The notes beneath the pieces are model-generated. The model saw only the letters and a list, made by a program, of their open reading frames with translations. It was not told the DNA's origin and did not search any database. A program made the position numbers and the translations under genes. From NCBI GenBank assembly GCA_023053685.1, contig JALIGW010000010.1:15358419-15422418 (forward strand): 64,000 nt of DNA. Direction: 5' to 3'. Origin of the DNA: Diadophis punctatus similis (taxonomy: Eukaryota; Chordata; Lepidosauria; Squamata; Dipsadidae). This document shows positions 53,933-64,000 of this stretch, piece after piece; the stretch's first letter is position 1; every line of letters starts with the position of its first letter.

Positions 53933-54968
53933 CAGGTAATTCTCAGCTTATGACCACAATCAAGCCCAAAATTTCTGTTGCTAAGCAAGGCAATTGTTAA
54001 GTGAGTTGCACCCCATTTTATGACATTTTTTGCCACAATCATTAAGCAAATCACTGCAGTTAAGTAAATTACGCAGTGGTTCAGCAAACCTGGATTCCTC
54101 CATTGACTTTGCTTGTCAGAAGCCAACTGGGAAGGTTACAAATGGTGATCATGACCCCAGGATACCACAACTATCATAAATATCTGTGTTTCCCCGAAAA
54201 TAAGTTCCAGTCTTATTTTCTTTTGGGCCCAAAAATAAGCACTAGGGCTTATTTTTGGGGGGTGTCTTACTTTTTCCCATGTACGGGAGGCCCACTTCTT
54301 CTGCTTGCTCATGGTGGGGTAGGAGGCTTGCTACTGCCACTGCCGTGAGGCAGGGAGGAAGGAACTGCCCACACACCCTGTACTGGCTTACCTGAGGACC
54401 CCCGAAGCCAGGCCAACCATGCCCCGATACCTGCCTCGCCTTGCGGCTGCAGCACCAACTGCTTGGCCTCCCACTCCATTGCAGCCACAAGCAAGCAGAA
54501 GTGGGCTGGTGGCCATGTGGGCTTCTGCTGCACATGGCTGCCGGTGCTGTCACTGCAAGGTAGGTGTCGGGGCATAAATGGCCTGGCTGTGGGGGTCCTC
54601 AGGTAAGCTGGTGCAGGGCACATGGATCAGTTCCACCCCCCCACCTCGCCTTGTGGCCGCGGCAACGTGAGCAACCAGATGGAATGGGTGGGCGGCGGGC
54701 TGTGCAGGCTTTTAAGCAGGGCTTATTTTGGGGGTAGGGCTTATATTAGTCACACTCATAAAACATGCTAGGTCTTATTTTCAGGATAGGTCTTATTTTT
54801 GGGGAAACAGGGTACAAGCCAACTGTCAAGTGCCTGAATTTTGATCATGTGACTATGGGGATACTGTAATGTTCATAAGTGTGAAAACTGATTATAAGTC
54901 ATTTTTTTCAATGCCATTGTAACTTCAAATGGCCACTAAATGAATAGTTGTAAGTTGAGGACTACATG
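53933..54968. mobile_element. Mariner-type MITE (TAGTCCTCGA family), copy 2, with nested MITE
   Basis: Ends CAGGTAATTCTCAGCTTATG and GTAAGTTGAGGACTACATG; TA precedes and CA (a mutated TA) follows. Split by another MITE at 54183-54812. Confidence 0.83.
54183..54812. mobile_element. TTTCCCCGAAAATAAG-type MITE nested in copy 2
   Basis: Ends TCTGTGTTTCCCCGAAAATA and TTATTTTTGGGGAAACAGGG lie between TA dinucleotides (54181-54182 and 54813-54814). Removing it with one TA restores the CATAAATA...CCAACTGTCAAGTG order of the host MITE. Confidence 0.85.
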
Positions 54969-57346
<2,378 letters not shown>

Positions 57347-57743
57347 CAGGAAGTCCTCAACTTATGACCACAATTGAGCCCAAAATTTCCAATGCTAAGC
57401 AAGACAGTTATTGCTGGTAAGTGAATTTTGCCCCATTCTTGCCATAGCTTGTAAATGAATCACTGCAGTTTTTAACTTAGTAACATGGTTGTTAAGTGAA
57501 TCTGGCTTCCCTATTGATTTTGCTTGTCAGAAGGTCACAAAAGGTGATCACATGACACACACACCCCAGGACACTGCAACTGTCATAAATAAATGCCAAT
57601 TGCCAAGTGTTTAAATGTTGATCATGTGACTATGGGGATGCTGCAACGGTCATAAGTGTAAAAATGGTCTAAGTTACTTAATTACATGCCATTGTAACTT
57701 TGAATGGTCACTAAATGAACGGTTATAAATCAAGAACTACCTG
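57347..57743. mobile_element. Mariner-type MITE (TAGTCCTCGA family), copy 3, uninterrupted
   Basis: 397 bp with ends CAGGAAGTCCTCAACTTATG and ATAAATCAAGAACTACCTG and TA on both sides (57345-57346, 57744-57745). Its length gives the size of an uninterrupted copy. Confidence 0.88.
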
Positions 57744-57745
57744 TA

Positions 57746-58693
57746 TGGAAATTTGGAATTCATGGTAACTTTATAACAGATCTAAGGCAGGTAAGTTCAG
57801 AATAAATGTTTTCTGAAAGAATATATTGATATCACTCTGCTAACACTTCTGGAGTCATTCATATGAAGATACAAAAAACAGTGATATGTGTTGAATGATC
57901 TTTGACATATATCACAACACACATGTTCTGGGCTGATTTCTCAATTGTTTCCGGCACTGTACACAAAGAGAACTGTTGGGTCTAAAGTACTGAGTTAAAT
58001 TTGCTTTTAGATTTCAGTGACTCTGGACATAAAATGCACTTTAAAAAAAATAGTGGTAAGTGGCTTTCTACATTACTGATTTAGTGCTAAAATGCCACTT
58101 GATACTACTATTGCTGGGTATATAATTCTATATTTCCCCTTTTAATGCATTTATAAGTGCACTATTTAAAAAATGAACCAAGGTAATTATGAAATGAAGT
58201 ACCAAGCAATAAGCACACTGAATTTGAAAAAATTATTTAATTCATTTCCCTTATATACTAAAAGCCAATATTTAAAACTAACAGCAACAACAGTGGTCAC
58301 AGTAATAAATGTTACTATCTGAGAAATATACAAACAACTTTCCCAATAACTCTTTAGGAGGTGACTAGACTAGAATGCTTTCCCCCTTAGTTTCTACTTC
58401 AGCTTGCTGAATTGAATATAAAATAACTTTTTAAACTACAATCAACTGGCAACTTACAGCAAAATTTTCAAGGATTTTCAAAAGATAATTGTGAAATCAG
58501 TGAAATAATTACTATGGCTACAGTGAAGATCACTCATACTATTTCCTATTGAATCCCTATAATGAATGAACGTATACTCTTGAAAACTGTAGAACAGAGA
58601 ACTATATGATTTTTCTTAAAACCCTTATCATTAATTTACCCCAATCATTTGATTAAGAACCAGCATAAAGGGACTCAATATATCTAATAATGG
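57746..58693. other. Intronic sequence
   Basis: Nothing recognised. Confidence 0.6.
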
Positions 58694-58735
58694 GATAGTG
58701 ACAGTAGCGGGTTCTAAAACCCTTTGCTACCGGTT

Positions 58736-59346
58736 TGTTCTGACCTAGGCTTCCTGATCAAATAATACAGCACAAACGGCATCCCAAAAACCTCTTTTAT
58801 TTTAACGGCTGGTAATTATTTTCATTCCCAGTCGTAATAAGTCCCAAACAATGATAACAAGTCCGACAACAGTCTTTCGGGAAAAGGCAGATAAGCACAC
58901 GAACCTTGAACTTTCTGGACAAGCTGCCTCAGACCAATTAGCAAGAAACGTGGCAAGGACAAACAGAAACACGGAGCTAAAATGACAGGAATTGAACAAA
59001 GTTGCTTCCTGCGACAAGCACTTCCGTATGCTCCACTTATATAGCCTATGGGAGGGGCAAATTATCTCCAAGTCTTACTCCCAAGTAGTCCTTCTCCTCT
59101 GTAACTGTTCTTGCCTTCTGGCAGCTGTGCGCATGCGCACATTGAGAACAGGCTCCCCCTGTTCCTCTGCCTCGCTCATGTCAGCCTCTGGAGGCTCTGG
59201 AGTTGGGACAGACCTCCCAGATGGCCTTGCCTGGATCCCTGCCTCTGGGACTGAGCCTTCTTCAGACTCCAGGCCTGGCCCATGTTCCTCCCCATCCTCT
59301 TCGCTGTCCGACTCTGCTGCCTGCAGGCTGCTGGTGGACCACAACA
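58736..59346 (-). mobile_element. Gypsy solo LTR, same family as 18323-18834
   Basis: 611 bp; minus strand TGTTGTGGTCCACC to GGTCAGAACA. Shares TCTGCCTTTTCCCGAAAGAC and GGGATGCCGTTTGTGCTG with the 18-kb LTR (one or two changes). Minus-strand TATA at 59044-59036. The likely 5-bp duplication is CGGTT (58731-58735) and TGGTT (59347-59351), with one mismatch. Confidence 0.92.
59075..59346 (-). other. Open frame in the U3 of the solo LTR
   Basis: The frame is open from the LTR edge to a TAA. Acidic AESDSEEDGEEHGPG and EEGSVPEAG are followed by a basic end, RTAARRQEQLQRRRTTWE. The only ATG near the start uses an A from the flank. Nearly the same product as in the 18-kb LTR, with a 25-residue extra segment. 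Confidence 0.45.
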
Positions 59347-59704
59347 TGGTTTGCGTGCGCGCTTACACACACGCGCAATGCTTTTGCGCATGTGCAGAAG
59401 CATCCCGGGTGGGCAGAGCCTCCCGCCGCCGTTGCTACCGGTTCTTAGAACTTGGCTGAACCAGGAGCAACCCACCACTGGATAGTGATCTAAACAATAG
59501 AAGCATTGTTGAATATCTAGGCAAAATTTCTCCAACCCTGTGTCCTTCAAATGTATTGGACTACTACAGCTTCCAGAATTCGAGAAAGCTTAGTTTATAG
59601 ATTCAATTATATCAAGTCAGATTTTTTATTATTAACTGTTCACGGAAGCCACATATATTTTTATATTTTATTTTTTCCTAACTCATCTAGACATCAAATA
59701 TGCA

Positions 59705-60172
59705 AAGTTTTTTTTCCAAAAAGTTTTTTATTTTTCTCCACAACTTCATATACAACTCCATACACGTATACCTGAAAATATTACAATAAAATACAGTTAT
59801 ACATTTTAATCAATCATTCAAAAATCAATATCTTATTCTGCACTTACATCATCAATCATCAGTCTGTTCTACTTTTTTCCATTACACTCCCCTCTCTCTA
59901 TCTCCATTCCCTCCTCCTACTTTCTTACTCCTTCACTCCCCCTCTACCTCTCTACTCCTTCTCTTCCTCCTCCTTCTACTTCCACTTTCACCCTCTTTAC
60001 CTTTTCCTGAGTACTCTTTATACTAACTCATCTTACATTTAACAGACTGATGGTATATTCTCAAATTTAAGCTGACCATGTCTTTTCTAAAAAAAATGTT
60101 TATTATTATATCATTTCTTTGTATATAATACTTTATTCTAGGTATATGTTGCTAATTTAATATCACCTCCAA
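59705..60172 (-). mobile_element. Probable L1 3' UTR fragment
   Basis: Minus strand ends GAGAAAAATAAAAAACTTTT, the L1-like terminal signal, preceded by a long purine-rich tract (plus-strand CCTCCTCC-type at 59885-60000). This matches the 3' UTR layout of L1-A. No ORF2 portion recognised. Confidence 0.5.
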
Positions 60173-60262
60173 AAAGAAAAAAGAAAAGAAAAAAGAAAAA
60201 AGAAAAGAAAAAAGAAAATAAAAGAAAAAAGAAAAAAGAAAAAAAAGAAAAAAGAAAAAAGA
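60173..60262. repeat. (AAAAAG)n microsatellite
   Basis: AAAAGAAAAGAAAAAAG-type repeats over about 90 bp. Confidence 0.93.
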
Positions 60263-61192
60263 TCTAATTTTGTCTTCTGGGATATTCACCAATTAATTTC
60301 AAATTTTCCTTCCAATTAACCGCTAATAACTTAACTTCCCAAGATAGTTATTGTTTCTCCTGCTTCCTAATTTTAAGCCATATTGCTTCCTCCTCTTCCT
60401 TAATCACTTTATTTATCATTTATGTTTCTTATCCTCTATTTTATCATAACTAAATGCCCAATTATACATTTCAATTTCTCATATTAGTCATCAAAATTCT
60501 TTCTAAGTTATTTCAACTTAATTAGATATTCAAATCTTAAAATAATAATTTTTTAAATTTTGCATTTAAACAAATTTTATATACAAAAGTGATACACAAT
60601 CATAATATACCTTTTTTATTTTTAACATTTAAATCCATTTCCATCCTCTCTCACTTCAATTATATAATTTATTTTAATATCTCATACACCTGTTAATTAT
60701 TCATTTTAACTCTTCATATTAATAAAAGTAATAAACAATCATAATATGCCTTTTTATTTTTAACATTTAAATAGTTTCCCTTAAACTCTAATAATCATGT
60801 TTATCATTCATACTTTTCATATTAATTATCATGGTTTTATCTACGTTATTCCAAATCATTTAATTCTTCAAATCGCAACATAATGGATTAATAAACAATA
60901 TTAACCTATATAAAAAACCAAAAAACTCTTAACTTTTAATAAAATAATTATATTGATTATATATATCAAAATTCTAAACAATTAACATTCTTATCACAAT
61001 TAAATCTAATATGACGATTATAAAAAAGGAAAATAAAATAAAAAAACATTTCTATAACATTTGAACACCATCATCCATTTCCTTTTAATTTCTCGACTAC
61101 TTCCTTTTTGTATATATATTTTCTCCATCTCCATTTCCTTAACTTCTCCCCCTTCTTTCTTTTACCTTTATACCAATAAGTTCTTTATGTAC
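60263..61192. other. Very AT-rich intronic sequence
   Basis: Low-complexity T/C- and A/T-rich DNA, possibly continuing the L1 fragment. No gene seen. Confidence 0.5.
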
Positions 61193-61777
61193 TGTAGGAA
61201 GTTAGTACCCACCCCCTCCTAGAAAAATGAAATATCCTAGGAAATATTGAAAAAGGAAAGAATATGTTTCCCTGAATGAGGAAAAGAGAAACATTTTTTA
61301 AATACAAAGCAGCTTCCTGCAGCTCCCTGCCTCCACCCTTGCCACATTCCTCCCACCTAGCCTGGAACAGTCTTCTACATAACAAAGAACCATAATAGGA
61401 ATCCCAAAGCCCTTTCATAACACCAGGTGGGACCTGGTAAGATTCCATCAACCATGACCCTGGGATTCAGGAGAGCCCACAAGAGTTGCCCCAGCATGCC
61501 CCTGGGAATCTGACAGCCAATGGAATACATTTCTATATAGGAACAGGAAACAGTTAGGGAGAGGCCCAAGAGAGAGTATAAAGCAAGGAACTCCCAGCAT
61601 TTTGTCCTTCCTTTTTCTCTTCACCCACACCTGGAAGCATGTAATCTACCTTTTCTGTACAGGGGCTCATGCCATGTGCTCCTGTCCACCATTAAACCTT
61701 CTTTCCAAGCAACTTCCATGAATCCAGTGTCTTTTTCCCCACTTGGAACTGAACCCAGAAGGATATTCCTTACAACA
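61193..61777 (+). mobile_element. Solo LTR, ERV-like
   Basis: 585 bp with ends TGTAGGAAGTTAGTAC and ATTCCTTACAACA, and a 4-bp duplication GTAC at 61189-61192 and 61778-61781. It has a TATA-like AGTATAAAGC near 61577 and ATTAAA near 61692. A 4-bp TSD is usual for gamma-type endogenous retroviruses. No coding sequence is present. Confidence 0.75.
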
Positions 61778-61781
61778 GTAC

Positions 61782-63150
61782 TCTCCCCAGCTCTTCTCAA
61801 AATCTGAAGTCAATTTAACTAGCAGTTTTAAGTATCAAAAGTTCCAACATAAATCTGACCCAAATTGAAATAGATTTCTGCTGATAGTCGGAGTTAAGAG
61901 TAAGGTTTGTTACTGAAGGTAAAAAATTCTGACAAAACTTCACAGTAACAGATGGACACAAAGGGAACAGCTATAATTAAGTGAAGCACAAATACAGTAA
62001 TAGATTCTCATAGAGAGTTACTCCATTATTCATGTGGCACCTTAAGTACAAGAACCCAGTCTCTCTTTGCCAGAATACATTAGCTCCAGGATACTTCCAA
62101 ATTGGCCTTCCTGTACCAGGTACTTTTCTGTGAGCTAATCACCCACTTTGTTGCTCTTGACTCTAAATAGAAACAGTGGCCTTCCCAGGAATTGGCTGTA
62201 ATGAGTTGGTCAAAGAGTTGGTCCTGATGTCATCTTACTACTGCTGCTAAAACCAAAATATTTTTAATCTCCTTTTGGGAGATTGGCCAAGGGCATATGA
62301 TCTAAGATGCACTGAGTAAAGAATAATTGACTTCATTTAGCCTTTTTATTTTGAAATAACTACACAGATATTCATTTAAGAAGGCAAATTCCAGAATCAG
62401 TTTCTCTCCTTCAATTTTTAAATTAACAACAACAATAATATATTTATTTTAGTGAGATTGATATAAATGAAAGCCACTGATGGAAGGGATTATCAAATGT
62501 AATGATTTGAAGTCTTTAGATGAATAAATTCTCATTCAAAAGATTTCATCAAAATCATCTGATTTTTTTAAAAAAATTAAAAAGCACTCAATTTGCAACA
62601 TTAAAAGGATTTTTTGAATGTATTCTAATAAAAAAGATGCTCTATTAGAAATTTTACTAACCCAAATGTCTGATTCTGACAAATAGTATGTCAGTAAGGA
62701 TGCATCACTTACATTATATGCAAAGATAAGAGACACAGAAGCTTAGGATGAAGAGAGCTATAGTTCTGCTCTTGGGCTTAATTGTGAAAAATGCTTAGAG
62801 CAGGAACAACCTAATATATGAATCATATTTTAAACAAACAATTTAACTGTACATTTTATTAGCTAGTTTGATTATCAAATTCATTTAAAAATGGATAAGA
62901 TAAATACAGTCCATTCCAACTCTCAACAGTATTCTGCTGCCTGGGTTCATTACGAAAAAGATGCCTATTTTTAAATTGTCTATTGTCTCTAATGTATCAC
63001 TGTTAATTATTCTTAAAGATGCCACAATTGGTTGCCACAACGATGAGGTAATATTTATAAATAAAGTAAGGTTAGTGGAGTTAGTGCAGGCAGGGGGGAA
63101 AGACTAAATTCATCTGAATCCCCCCCCCCTTGGTATGACTGATTGTGAAC
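61782..63150. other. Intronic sequence
   Basis: No exon, RNA gene or known repeat recognised. Confidence 0.6.
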
Positions 63151-63302
63151 ATTTTTTAACTTTTGTATATTTTCTTAATTGTTGTTTTTAAATCACTGTT
63201 TATTATTGATGTTCTTATAAAATTGTTGTACGCCGCCCTGAGTCCCTCGGGAGTAGGGCGGCATAGAAGAACAAATAATAAAATAAATAAATAAATAAAT
63301 AA
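63151..63302 (+). mobile_element. L2/CR1 3' tail
   Basis: GTTGTACGCCGCCCTGAGTC, GTAGGGCGGCATAGAAGAA and (AAATA)n, the same 3' end as the nested element at 13813-16240. Confidence 0.85.
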
Positions 63303-63356
63303 ATTTGCAATAAATATGGCTGATTCTGCTCTATCTACTGAACATAAAATTGTGCT

Positions 63357-63421
63357 TTATTTATTTATTTATTATTTTATTATTTGCATTTCTATGCCGC
63401 TCAACTCCGCAGGGACTCTTT
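63357..63421 (-). mobile_element. L2/CR1 3' tail, opposite orientation
   Basis: Plus strand (TTTA)n then GCATTTCTATGCCGCTCAAC and AGGGACTCTT, the reverse complement of the L2 tail. Only 55 bp from the preceding copy. Confidence 0.8.
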
Positions 63422-64000
63422 AAATGAATATTAACAAATAAGAGTTAGAATTATCCTTTATATTATTTTCTATACATACCTTAACTCAATAATGCAATAA
63501 ATTCCTGAAAAACAGAACTAGAGCAGATGACTTTAAGTTTGCATTTCTCTACACTCAGAAGTGGATTTCTTTAGAACTTCAGGACTTTAGCAAGGAACAT
63601 AATTATTTTATTTTTGTCTGCCCCTCAAGTCTATACTTTTAAACTGCTTTTGTTAAACATAGAGCCAATGGTGAGTAATAAAGAAAACCTGAAGTTTACA
63701 ACTCAAGCAGCATTCCTAGGCACAAACCTTATATTTTATATCAGTGACATCTAAGATTAAATAACAGTGTCTTATATTCAGGACTTCTTTCTCATTAAAA
63801 TCAATTCACATTTCAAAGATGTATCTATGTTATCAGAAAATATTAACTATAAAACTGCAGTTCAACATTTCTCAAATAGCTTGAGAACAAATATAAAAAA
63901 TTACTGCCATCCAGATATTGCCACAAAAAATCAAATAAATTAGATAATAAATTAGATTCAGCTCGTTCAATAATGTTAAGATGACTTTAAAATATTAGGA
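63422..64000. other. Intronic sequence to the window end
   Basis: Nothing recognised. Confidence 0.6.

Larger units (their letters stand above)
58702..59480. mobile_element. hAT-H: hAT MITE split by a solo LTR
   Basis: Ends CAGTAGCGGGTTCT and GAGCAACCCACCACTG, flanked by the exact 8-bp duplication GATAGTGA at 58694-58701 and 59481-59488. Without the LTR it has the same order as hAT-G. Confidence 0.92.

Overview
The window reads as squamate reptile DNA, most likely a snake. It is AT-rich and intron-dominated. It contains one conserved vertebrate gene and a dense, layered set of L1, L2/CR1, RTE-BovB-like and Ty3/Gypsy retroelements, solo LTRs, hAT and mariner-type DNA elements, tRNA-derived SINE sequence, and the long microsatellites usual in snakes. 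No rRNA gene, intact tRNA gene or CRISPR array was seen.

Host gene: seven exons on the minus strand encode the middle of CNKSR2 (connector enhancer of KSR 2, CNK2/MAGUIN). In transcript order they are 56690-56544 (PDZ end), 45307-45174, 40292-40081, 35532-35443, 29026-28815, 2493-2445 and 1752-1580 (start of the PH domain). All have GT/AG borders and the reading phases join exactly, giving 1017 coding bases (339 codons) with no stop. The SAM and CRIC exons lie beyond base 64000, and the rest of the PH domain lies before base 1.

Layout: the 26.3-kb intron 2494-28814 is a transposon sink. It holds L1-A (2730-8363, 17-bp TSD); L1-B (9219-17824, 11-bp TSD) split by a 2.4-kb L2/CR1 element with a nearly open reverse transcriptase; a Gypsy element inside an older LTR element (17978-22778); and a 3.8-kb hAT-type element (23517-27275) that itself contains a minisatellite, a solo LTR, a CR1 scrap and a second hAT-type element. 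Across 29-35 kb lie a Tigger-like MITE and a BovB-like fragment split by a 2.6-kb hAT-type element. Across 37-39 kb a 1.4-kb foldback hAT-type element sits in the A-box region of a tRNA-derived SINE. Across 41-44 kb a mariner-type MITE is filled with an LTR and palindromes. At 46-47 kb two hAT elements lie back to back and share one 8-bp target. The remaining introns carry nested MITEs, small hATs and solo LTRs at 49, 54, 57, 59 and 61 kb.

Only CNKSR2 looks functional as a gene. All mobile-element reading frames are broken or truncated, although the L2 ORF has only one visible frameshift after its 5' truncation. The most notable structures are the insertions datable by target-site duplication, an acidic-then-basic reading frame inside three Gypsy-type LTRs, a tandem exon-intron duplication with consensus splice sites inside a DNA transposon, and repeated NRF1-like TGCGCATGCGCA palindromes carried by several elements.
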